Shown here in pieces: positions 6,298-11,861 of a stretch of 20,547 nucleotides of DNA. This DNA is from Actinomycetota bacterium (lineage in GTDB: Bacteria > Actinomycetota > Thermoleophilia > Gaiellales > Gaiellaceae): contig JAIBJP010000016.1 in NCBI GenBank assembly GCA_020029625.1, forward strand, positions 1 to 20,547. Reading direction: 5' to 3'. Below the pieces are notes generated by a model. It had not been told where the DNA came from. It ran no database searches and saw only the letters and a list, made by a program, of their open reading frames with translations. The position numbers and the translations under genes are program-made. The first letter of the stretch is position 1. The number at the start of each line of letters is the position of its first letter.

Positions 6298-7211
6298 TGG
6301 CTCCGCGCGCGATCTGGACCGGCTCCATCGCCTTCGGGCTCGTCAACGTCCCCGTGCGCATGTACAGCGCCGTGGAGGAGCACACGCTCCATTTCAACTT
6401 CGTCCACGCGCCCGACGGCAGCCGGATCGGCTACGAGAAGATCTGCAAGGCGGAGGACAAGCCCGTTCCCGACGACGAGATCGTCAAGGCCTTCGAGTAC
6501 GAGAAGGGCGAATGGGTCTACATGACCGACGAGGACTTCGAGGCCGCCGCCGCGGAGAGCCACCACACGATCGACATTCGCGCCTTCGTGCCCTTCGAGG
6601 ACATCGACGCCATCTACTTCGAGCGGACCTATTACCTCGGGCCGGAAGAGAACGGTGAGCGGGTGTACTCGCTCCTCTCCCGTGCCATGGAGGACTCCGG
6701 CCTCGCGGGGGTGGCCAAATGGGTCATGCGCGATCGCCAGAATCTCGGGCTCCTCCGCATCCGGGACGGCGCGATCGCCCTCGAGCGCATGCACTTCGCC
6801 GACGAGATCCGCTCGGCCGAGGGAATCGCGCCCGGCGACGTGAGGCTCGACAAGAGCGAGCTCGAGATGGCCGCCCAGCTGATCGAGCAGTACTCCGGGA
6901 AGTTCAATCCCGAGGAGTACCGGGACACGTACCGCGACGCGCTCTGCGAGATCATCCAGGCCAAGCGGAGAGGCGAAGAGGTACGCGTAGAGGCCGAGCC
7001 GGAGCCCGAGGCGCCAACCGATCTCATGGCGGCTCTGCGGGCGAGCGTGGAGGCCGCGAGGCGGCAGCGTCCCGCGCCCGCTCGGACCGGAAACGAGGAT
7101 CTCGAGCGCAAGTCGAAGGAAGAGCTCTACGAGCTGGCCAGGAAGGCCGACATTCCGGGCCGCTCGGACATGTCCAAAGAGCAGCTCGTCGAGGCGCTCC
7201 GGACCGCCTAG
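6297..7211 (+). CDS. ku: Ku homodimer protein of non-homologous end joining, with C-terminal SAP/Rho_N-like tail
   Basis: Bacterial Ku forms a homodimeric ring on double-strand DNA ends and recruits ligase D for end joining. The family start APRAIWTGSIAFGLVNVPVR is present, as are SRIGYEKICKAEDKPV, the YLGPEENGERVYSLL bridge region and the conserved MRDRQNLGLLR strand. The Ku core fills residues 1 to about 255. The last ~40 residues (LERKSKEELYELARKADIPG onward) form a SAP/Rho_N-like helix-loop-helix often seen on actinobacterial Ku, which may add DNA affinity or nuclear-lattice-like bridging. The length of 304 aa is typical. The GTG start overlaps the leader ORF stop. No ligD is in the window, so the ligase must lie elsewhere. 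Two small membrane ORFs follow directly in the same orientation. Confidence 0.96.
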   Translation: MAPRAIWTGSIAFGLVNVPVRMYSAVEEHTLHFNFVHAPDGSRIGYEKICKAEDKPVPDDEIVKAFEYEKGEWVYMTDEDFEAAAAESHHTIDIRAFVPFEDIDAIYFERTYYLGPEENGERVYSLLSRAMEDSGLAGVAKWVMRDRQNLGLLRIRDGAIALERMHFADEIRSAEGIAPGDVRLDKSELEMAAQLIEQYSGKFNPEEYRDTYRDALCEIIQAKRRGEEVRVEAEPEPEAPTDLMAALRASVEAARRQRPAPARTGNEDLERKSKEELYELARKADIPGRSDMSKEQLVEALRTA

Positions 7212-7213
7212 CC

Positions 7214-7297
7214 GTGCGCATCGTCTTCACTGCCTACCTCGTTTTCACCATCGGCGGGCTGGTTTACTTCTGGGTCATCGGCCTGGCCCACTATTGA
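7214..7297 (+). CDS. 27-aa single-pass membrane microprotein between ku and the duplicated membrane protein
   Basis: GTG 7214, two bases after the ku stop, opens a 27-residue peptide starting VRIVFTAYLVFTIGGLVYFW. The whole peptide is one hydrophobic helix with a basic first residue and a polar end (LAHY). Its TGA is followed after one base by the ATG of the next gene, so three frames are stitched ku, peptide, next gene. No SD is visible, which fits translational coupling. The hydrophobic pattern with aromatic ends and the exact spacing argue against chance. I recall short ORFs of this kind before DUF6766-like genes elsewhere but cannot confirm this. Confidence 0.6.
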   Translation: MRIVFTAYLVFTIGGLVYFWVIGLAHY

Positions 7298-7298
7298 G

Positions 7299-7970
7299 AT
7301 GCGGTTCGTCCGCGAGAACTCACTCTCCCTCCTCTTCGGCGCGCTCCTACTGCTGACGCTCGTCGCGCAGTCCTTCGTCGGGCACAGCCTCTACAACGAG
7401 AACGCGATCCAACACTCCCAGGAGACGATCTCCTACCTGCGTTACCTCGCATCGTCCGAGTTCGGCGAGGCGGTGATGGAGAACTGGGAGTCGGAGTTCC
7501 TGCAGTTCACCCTCTACGTCCTTGCCACCGTCTGGCTGGTCCAGAAAGGCTCGCCGGAGTCGAAGCAGCTGGAAAAGGCAGGGAGGGGCACTGACGAGGA
7601 GCAGCTCGTCGGGAAGCACGCCGGGCAAAACTCGCCCCGCTGGGCGAAGGTCGGCGGCTGGCGAACCGCTCTCTACTCGAATTCCCTGGCACTCGTCATG
7701 GGTTTGCTCTTCCTCGGCTCGTGGCTCGGACACTCGTTCACGGGCTGGAGCGAGTTCAACCAGGAACAGCAGGAGCACGGGGACGCCGCCGTCTCATGGA
7801 CGGGCTATCTCGGCAAGCCGGACTTCTGGCAGCAGAGCTTCCAGAACTGGCAGTCGGAGTTCCTGGCCATCGGCGCGATGGTCGTCTTCTCCATCTACCT
7901 CAGGCAGCGAGGCTCGCCGGAGTCGAAGCCGGTGGGCGCGTCGCATACGGTGACCGGGCGGACCGGATAA
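7299..7970 (+). CDS. Integral membrane protein with two tandem copies of one unit (DUF6766-like)
   Basis: The 223-residue protein has four hydrophobic segments arranged as two copies of one unit. Copy 1 (about residues 7-88) and copy 2 (about 126-212) share NSL near the first helix, GHS after it, a polar N...H segment, YL and a conserved F, NW[EQ]SEFL, a second helix, and a closing [KR]GSPESK. This matches what I remember of the uncharacterised DUF6766 family. The function is unknown. It begins one base after the 27-aa ORF and has no SD, so it is probably coupled to it and to ku. The linker between copies is polar (residues ~89-120). Family recognition is from memory; the duplication is seen directly. 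Confidence 0.8.
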   Translation: MRFVRENSLSLLFGALLLLTLVAQSFVGHSLYNENAIQHSQETISYLRYLASSEFGEAVMENWESEFLQFTLYVLATVWLVQKGSPESKQLEKAGRGTDEEQLVGKHAGQNSPRWAKVGGWRTALYSNSLALVMGLLFLGSWLGHSFTGWSEFNQEQQEHGDAAVSWTGYLGKPDFWQQSFQNWQSEFLAIGAMVVFSIYLRQRGSPESKPVGASHTVTGRTG

Positions 7971-8005
7971 TGGCCGGGAAGAACGTCCGCTTCCGGAATA
8001 CGCGG

Positions 8006-8025
8006 CGCTGACCGCTGCGTCGGCG
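8006..8025 (+). terminator. Possible weak terminator after the ku cluster
   Basis: CGCTGAC (8006-8012) pairs with GTCGGCG (8019-8025), including one G-T pair, around a 6-base loop. It lies 35 bases after the stop at 7970. Only a short T-poor tract follows, so it is a modest candidate. Confidence 0.3.
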
Positions 8026-8082
8026 GCGTTCTGGGCGGGTTCCTCGTCCTGGCCCGGCGGCGATTGCGCGATCGGTACTAAC

Positions 8083-8210
8083 GGGGTCAGACCCCAACTG
8101 GTCCGCCGTGGACGATGTTTGCGGTTGAGTTCCCGCTATTTGCGGTCGCAAATGTGCCCCGCGCCGTTACAAACGCCACGTCTTATTGCGCCAGGACGGG
8201 GTCAGACCCC
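8083..8210. repeat. REP/MITE-like element bounded by two GGGGTCAGACCCC palindromes
   Basis: The 13-base palindrome GGGGTCAGACCCC occurs at 8083-8095 and again, in full, at 8198-8210. Both copies are preceded by AC. Between them lies DNA with lower GC than the surroundings, containing another perfect palindrome ATTTGCGGTCGCAAAT (8138-8153). From memory, this 13-mer is widespread in environmental bacterial genomes, where it flanks REP-associated tyrosine transposase (RAYT) genes. No transposase gene is present here, so the element would be non-autonomous. The right copy ends 9 bases from the zincin stop codon and could also act in transcript termination. The 249 bp between 7971 and 8219 hold no convincing gene. 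Confidence 0.6.
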
Positions 8211-8219
8211 GCCGAGCTT

Positions 8220-8549
8220 TTAGGACCAGCCGAGCTCGGCGAGGCGGTCTTCGTCGATCCCGAAGTGATGGGCGACCTCGTGGATGACGGTCACGCGGAT
8301 CTCCTCTTCCAGCAGCTCGGGATCGTCGCCGAACTCGTCTTCCAGCGGTACCTGGTAGATGGCGATCTTGTCCGGGAGAACGCCGGCGTACTCGTGGCGC
8401 TCGGTCAGCGGGATCCCGAGGTAGAGGCCGAAGATGTCCGGGTCCTCCGGGTTCTCGTCCTCGACCACGATCTCGACGTTGGACATGGCCTCGCGCAGCT
8501 CAGCGGGCAGAGAATCGAGCGCGCTCCGGACATGCTCTTCGAAGGTCAA
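8220..8549 (-). CDS. Minimal MMP-like zincin metallopeptidase family protein, 109 aa
   Basis: The C-terminal third carries HEVAHHFGIDEDRLAELG (residues 90-107), an extended HExxHxxGxxD zinc site characteristic of the small 'metallopeptidase family' or minimal MMP-like zincins of actinobacteria and proteobacteria. The length of 109 aa is normal. No signal peptide is seen, so it is probably cytosolic. The substrate is unknown for the family. The gene is the last of a minus-strand operon: its TTG start (8549) overlaps the TGA of the rhomboid gene, indicating translational coupling. An alternative ATG at residue 22 would remove the first helix. The gene ends next to a REP-like palindrome. Confidence 0.88.
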   Translation of the reverse strand: MTFEEHVRSALDSLPAELREAMSNVEIVVEDENPEDPDIFGLYLGIPLTERHEYAGVLPDKIAIYQVPLEDEFGDDPELLEEEIRVTVIHEVAHHFGIDEDRLAELGWS

Positions 8550-9247
8550 TCGCTCGGGCGCAGCGGTCTCGGGCGACCGGTCGCGAATATCTTCACCGCA
8601 GCCAGGCCGAAGGCGAACCCGCCGACATGCGCGAAGTACGCGACCCCGCCGCCCGCTTGCGGCTGCACGAAGGAGAAGCCGCCGATGACGAGCTGGAAGA
8701 GGAACCAGATTCCCAGGAAGACGATCGCGGGGAGCTCGAAGAAGAAGAAGGGGAGGATGAACGTCAGCACTCGCCCCCAGGGGATGAGCACGAAGTAGGC
8801 GCCGAGCACCGCCGCGATGGCGCCGCTCGCACCGAGGTTTGGAACCGCCGCGTCGCGGTCCGTGCCGTAGCCGAGAGTGACCACCGACTGCAGCGCCGTG
8901 GCGGCGACCCCGCCGGCGAGATAGAAGAGGAGGAAGCGCGCGCGGCCGAGCGTGTCCTCCACGTTGTTTCCGAAGATCCAGAGGAAGAGCATGTTGCCGA
9001 GGACGTGGTCCCAGCTCGCATGCATGAACATGGAGGTGAAGACGTTCACCGGCCAAGGCCAACCTGGGCCATTGCAGGAGCTGTCGACCTCGCAGGGGAA
9101 GTAGGCGCCCTCCGCAAGGGAGTTGCGAAACTCGGGCTCGCCGCCGGCCTTCTCCCAGAAGATCCAGATCGCCAGGTTCGCGACGATGATCGCGACCGTG
9201 AGGATCGGAAACTGCCGGGTCGGGACGTTGTCCTTGAGGGGCAGCAC
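8546..9247 (-). CDS. Rhomboid-family intramembrane serine protease
   Basis: Rhomboids cleave substrate helices inside the membrane using a Ser-His dyad. Here GASGAIAA places the nucleophile at Ser141 and AHVGGFAFG places the histidine at His207. HVLGNMLFLWIFG (His81, Asn85) supplies the oxyanion-side residues, and GR at 101-102 matches the family GRxRF motif. About six membrane helices run from FPILTVAIIVANLAIWIF onward. The first extracytoplasmic loop has two Cys residues (PCEVDSSCNG) that could form a disulfide. The length of 233 aa is usual. The gene starts 12 bases after the ornithine carbamoyltransferase stop and its own stop overlaps the zincin start, so the three are likely one transcript. 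Confidence 0.94.
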   Translation of the reverse strand: MLPLKDNVPTRQFPILTVAIIVANLAIWIFWEKAGGEPEFRNSLAEGAYFPCEVDSSCNGPGWPWPVNVFTSMFMHASWDHVLGNMLFLWIFGNNVEDTLGRARFLLFYLAGGVAATALQSVVTLGYGTDRDAAVPNLGASGAIAAVLGAYFVLIPWGRVLTFILPFFFFELPAIVFLGIWFLFQLVIGGFSFVQPQAGGGVAYFAHVGGFAFGLAAVKIFATGRPRPLRPSD

Positions 9248-9259
9248 GCCCCGGAATCC

Positions 9260-10198
9260 TTACCGGATGACGGAGGCCATGAGCGCCTTTTGGGAATGCA
9301 GGCGATTTTCGGCCTGGTCCCACACGGCCGAGCGGGGGCCGTAGAGGACTTCCTCCGTGATCTCCTCGCCGTAATGCGCCGGCAGGCAATGGAGCACGAT
9401 CGCGCGCTCGCTGGCGAGGGCCACCAGCGCGTCGTCGATGCGATAGGCCTCGAGATCGCGGAGGCGGCGATCGCGCTCTTCCTCCTGGCCCATGCTCGTC
9501 CAGACGTCGGTGTAGAGAACGTCGGCGCCCTGCGCGGCTGCACGCGGGTCGTGCCCGAGCTCCACGGAGCCGCCCGAGGCCTCGGCGGCCTCGCGGGCCC
9601 AGCCGACGACATTCTCGTCTGGCCCGTAGCCCTCCGGGGTGGCTGCGACGAAGTCCATCCCGAGCTTCGCGCACGCGACCATCAGCGAGTGGCAGACGTT
9701 GTTCCCGTCTCCCAGATACGCGACCCGGACGCCGTCGAACTCGCCGAGACGCTCGCGGATCGTCATCACGTCGGCGAGCGCCTGGCACGGGTGGAACTGG
9801 TCAGTCAGACCGTTGATGACCGGGATGTCCGCCTGCGCGGCCAGCTCGTCGACGTCCGACTGCGCGAACGTGCGGATCATGATCCCGTCGAGGTAGCGCG
9901 AAAGAACGCGGGCCGTGTCCTTGATCGTCTCGCCGCGGCCGAGCTGGAGGTCGCCGGCCGCGAGGTAGAGCGCCGTGCCCCCGAGGTGGAACATCCCCAC
10001 CTCGAAGGAGACGCGCGTCCGGGTCGAGGGCTTCTGGAAGATCATCCCGAGCGTCCTACCCTCGAGGTGGCGGTGGTCGATGTGCTCGCGCTGACGCGCC
10101 TTCAGCCGGTCGGCCAACTCCAGCACGAACAAGAGCTCGTCGGACGCCCAGTCGTTGACGCGCAGGAAGTCACGGCCCTTGAGCGCGACGGCAATCAC
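9260..10198 (-). CDS. argF: Ornithine carbamoyltransferase
   Basis: The enzyme joins carbamoyl phosphate and ornithine to give citrulline (arginine synthesis), or runs in reverse in arginine breakdown. The carbamoyl-phosphate site is clear: KPSTRTR at residues 56-62, FHPCQALAD around 135-143 and the HCLPAH loop at 270-275. The ornithine-side DVWTSMG at 231-237 distinguishes OTC from aspartate carbamoyltransferase. The length of 312 aa is standard. The GTG start at 10198 is preceded by exactly 6 bases and TAGGAT on the same strand, so the message is probably leaderless. It is first in an operon with rhomboid and zincin genes, an unusual partnership. A carbamate kinase gene lies 0.6 kb away but in another unit. 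I cannot tell the anabolic from the catabolic role. Confidence 0.95.
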   Translation of the reverse strand: MIAVALKGRDFLRVNDWASDELLFVLELADRLKARQREHIDHRHLEGRTLGMIFQKPSTRTRVSFEVGMFHLGGTALYLAAGDLQLGRGETIKDTARVLSRYLDGIMIRTFAQSDVDELAAQADIPVINGLTDQFHPCQALADVMTIRERLGEFDGVRVAYLGDGNNVCHSLMVACAKLGMDFVAATPEGYGPDENVVGWAREAAEASGGSVELGHDPRAAAQGADVLYTDVWTSMGQEEERDRRLRDLEAYRIDDALVALASERAIVLHCLPAHYGEEITEEVLYGPRSAVWDQAENRLHSQKALMASVIR

Positions 10199-10204
10199 GC
10201 GCGC

Positions 10205-10210
10205 ATCCTA
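10205..10210 (-). promoter_or_regulatory. -10 element TAGGAT of argF (leaderless)
   Basis: On the minus strand TAGGAT is followed by 6 bases and the GTG start at 10198, putting the predicted +1 on the start codon. A TTGTCA-like -35 overlaps the -35 of the divergent hsp20 promoter. Confidence 0.55.
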
Positions 10211-10224
10211 ACGTTCCCAGTGAG

Positions 10225-10253
10225 TTGACAATAAGTGACTAAGGTTTTATCCT
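10225..10253 (+). promoter_or_regulatory. Sigma70-type promoter of hsp20
   Basis: TTGACA (10225-10230), a 17-base spacer, then TATCCT (10248-10253). This is the best promoter in the window. The predicted start of transcription is near 10260, giving a leader of about 28 bases that contains an AAAGGGGG ribosome-binding site. I see no clean CIRCE repeat; a HAIR-like match is too poor to call. Confidence 0.75.
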
Positions 10254-10272
10254 ATCGAAGCATACAAATCAG

Positions 10273-10280
10273 AAAGGGGG
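10273..10280 (+). promoter_or_regulatory. Strong ribosome-binding site of hsp20
   Basis: AAAGGGGG ends 7 bases before ATG 10288. It contrasts with the leaderless genes nearby and suits high expression. Confidence 0.6.
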
Positions 10281-10287
10281 TTGCGAT

Positions 10288-10776
10288 ATGGCACTCGTCC
10301 GTTGGGAGCCCTTCCGTGAGCTCGCCGCCCTCCAGAACGAGATGGGCCGCTGGATGAACCAGTTGGCCGGCGGGGTCGGCGCGCCGCCTGGCAACGGCCA
10401 GAGCTCGACCTGGTTGCCGGCCGTCGACGTCTGGGAGACCGACACGGAGCTGGTGCTCTCCTTCGACCTGCCCGGCATTCCGGAGGACAAGATCGCGGTC
10501 GAGCTCGATGACAGCATCCTCACCGTCACCGGTGAGCGCGAGCGCACACAGGAGCACTCGAGCGACCGCTTCTACCGCTTCGAGCGGCGCTTCGGTCAGT
10601 TCTCGCGCAGCGTGACGCTTCCCACGGGGGTTAAGGAGGACGACATCAAGGCGGAGTACAAGGACGGTGTCCTCGAGATCCGCGTCCCGAAGCCGGATGA
10701 GCAGAAGCCGAAGCGAATCCAGATCGGCTCGGAAGGCGCGGTCGAAGGCAAGTCCACGCGCAAGTCCTCCAGCTAG
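10288..10776 (+). CDS. Small heat-shock protein, Hsp20/alpha-crystallin family
   Basis: Small heat-shock proteins form oligomers that hold unfolding proteins for refolding by DnaK. The N-terminus MALVRWEPFRELAALQNEM is typical of bacterial Hsp20. The alpha-crystallin domain runs from about residue 45 (LPAVDVWETDTELVLSFDLPG) through DDSILTVTGERER and FSRSVTLPTGV to the terminal YKDGVLEIRVPKP. A C-terminal I-x-I-type anchor (RIQIG) and a short Ser/Lys-rich tail follow. The length of 162 aa is normal. It is expressed alone from its own strong promoter, is divergent from argF, and shares a 4-bp CTAG stop overlap with the convergent carbamate kinase. Confidence 0.95.
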   Translation: MALVRWEPFRELAALQNEMGRWMNQLAGGVGAPPGNGQSSTWLPAVDVWETDTELVLSFDLPGIPEDKIAVELDDSILTVTGERERTQEHSSDRFYRFERRFGQFSRSVTLPTGVKEDDIKAEYKDGVLEIRVPKPDEQKPKRIQIGSEGAVEGKSTRKSSS

Positions 10777-11699
10777 AGAGGGCTTACGTTGGCTGAGGCC
10801 GGGACGATCCTCGTTCCGGCCTCGCCCTTTTCGAGAGCGTCCGCGCTCGTGATGAGAGCCTCCCCGCCGGTCTCGCGGACGAAGCGGAAGGCGGCCTCGA
10901 CCTTCGGGCGCATGCTCCCTGCCGGGAGCCGCTCGACGATCTCGTCGTCGCGGCCGGGGCGAAGCTCGGCCACCGCGCGGCGGTCGCCCGTCTCGAAGCC
11001 TTCGTAGACAGCCGGCACCTGAGTGAGGATCACGAGCCGCTCGGCGCCGAGGCCGACGGCCAGGAGCGCCGACGCGTGGTCCTTGTCGATGACAGCGTCG
11101 ACCCCGTCGTGGCGCCCGTCTCGCGTGACCACCGGTATGCCGCCCCCGCCGATCGCGACAACCACCACCCCGCGTTCGAGCAGGGTCCGAATCGAGTCGA
11201 GCTCGAGCACCTTCAGAGGCCGGGGCGAGGGGACGACGCGGCGCCATCCGCGACCCGCGTCCTCTTTCACGACCCAGCCGCGTTCCTCTTCGAGAGCTCG
11301 AGCCCGTTCGGCGTCGTAGAACGGCCCGACGGGCTTTGTCGGGTTCTGGAAGGCCGGATCGGCTTGGTCCACCTCTACTCGCGTCAGGACCACAGCCACG
11401 GGCCGGCCCGCAGAAGGCTCGAGCTCAGCGGCGATGAGCGCACCGATCTCGGCCTGCGTCTGGGCGACGGCGATGTACAGCGGCAGCGGCGGAGCCTCCG
11501 CGCTCGCAAGCTCCTGGCGGAGAAGCTCGTTTCCGACCTGTGGCCCGTTCCCGTGCGTGATCACGAAGGGCTGCCCGTCGCGGAGGAGCGGCGCGATCGC
11601 CCGGAACGTGGCCGCGAGGTTTGCCCTTTGCTCGGCCGCCGTCCCGCGCTCGCCCGGCTGCAGGAGGGCGTTGCCCCCGAGGGCGATGACGGTCAGCAA
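10773..11699 (-). CDS. arcC: Carbamate kinase
   Basis: The enzyme transfers phosphate between carbamoyl phosphate and ADP, giving ATP, CO2 and ammonia in arginine or purine-derived citrulline catabolism. The amino-acid kinase fold is shown by LTVIALGGNALLQPGERG at the start, VITHGNGPQVGNE at residues 47-59, the PTKPVGPFY segment, VVAIGGGGIPV near 180-190 and the VIDKDHASALLA motif specific to carbamate kinase. TTG 11699 is chosen because GGGAG (11707-11711) lies 7 bases upstream and the protein then begins MLTVIALGGN. A TTG two codons earlier is too close to that SD. The 162-bp upstream gap holds two copies of a 19-bp operator-like sequence. The gene lies downstream of the 2,3-DPG-synthase-like gene on the same strand. 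Confidence 0.94.
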   Translation of the reverse strand: MLTVIALGGNALLQPGERGTAAEQRANLAATFRAIAPLLRDGQPFVITHGNGPQVGNELLRQELASAEAPPLPLYIAVAQTQAEIGALIAAELEPSAGRPVAVVLTRVEVDQADPAFQNPTKPVGPFYDAERARALEEERGWVVKEDAGRGWRRVVPSPRPLKVLELDSIRTLLERGVVVVAIGGGGIPVVTRDGRHDGVDAVIDKDHASALLAVGLGAERLVILTQVPAVYEGFETGDRRAVAELRPGRDDEIVERLPAGSMRPKVEAAFRFVRETGGEALITSADALEKGEAGTRIVPASANVSPL

Positions 11700-11711
11700 G
11701 AACAAGCTCCC

Positions 11712-11730
11712 TTGTGTTCCACGAGCACAA
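11712..11730. promoter_or_regulatory. Operator-like site 1 upstream of arcC
   Basis: TTGTGTTCCACGAGCACAA, an imperfect palindrome with TTGTG and CACAA ends. It overlaps the base just before the arcC Shine-Dalgarno sequence and matches site 2 at 17 of 19 positions on the opposite strand. Confidence 0.5.
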
Positions 11731-11798
11731 ACACAGCGATTCCTCTATTCGCGCGGATTACGCGCCGCTCCTCTTGTCCCTTCGGGCCATTCGGAATC

Positions 11799-11817
11799 TT
11801 GTGCGCGTGAAACACAA
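11799..11817. promoter_or_regulatory. Operator-like site 2 upstream of arcC
   Basis: TTGTGCGCGTGAAACACAA; its reverse complement TTGTGTTTCACGCGCACAA differs from site 1 at two positions. The site centres are 87 bp apart, about eight helical turns, a spacing that would allow repressor looping. A promoter for arcC would have to lie between or beside them. Confidence 0.5.
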
Positions 11818-11843
11818 ACTCTTACATGCGTTGTCCCGAATGA

Positions 11844-11858
11844 GACGCGCTCCGCGTC
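11844..11858 (-). terminator. Short hairpin after the 2,3-DPG-synthase-like gene
   Basis: GACGCG (11844-11849) and CGCGTC (11853-11858) enclose a 3-base loop, 3 bases after the minus-strand stop at 11862. No T run follows. It may end or attenuate the transcript before arcC. Confidence 0.4.
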
Positions 11859-11861
11859 GGG

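Noticed and set aside
7969..8010. A 13-codon ORF overlapping the stop of the duplicated membrane protein (TAATG)
   Set aside because: It is very short, basic, has no SD of its own and overlaps the candidate terminator stem at 8006-8025. Chance is the simplest reading.
8627..10228. A 533-codon plus-strand ORF opposite rhomboid and argF
   Set aside because: Its translation is low-complexity Arg/Glu/Asp/Val-rich text with no domain, typical of antisense frames in GC-rich genes. The minus strand has clear rhomboid and OTC motifs.
10221..10245. Possible CIRCE or HAIR heat-shock operator upstream of hsp20
   Set aside because: Neither TTAGCACTC-N9-GAGTGCTAA nor CTTGAGT-N7-ACTCAAG matches well. Only short fragments such as AGTGACTAA are present, so I call only the promoter.
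11712..11817. CRP-type sites (TGTGA-N6-TCACA)
   Set aside because: The half-sites are TTGTG and CACAA with a nine-base centre, one base too long and without the A/T flanks of CRP sites.
11713..11861. A plus-strand open frame through the arcC upstream gap starting at GTG 11715
   Set aside because: It has no SD, no domain, an amino-acid content unlike neighbouring genes, and it runs across both operator-like sites. I treat this gap as regulatory.
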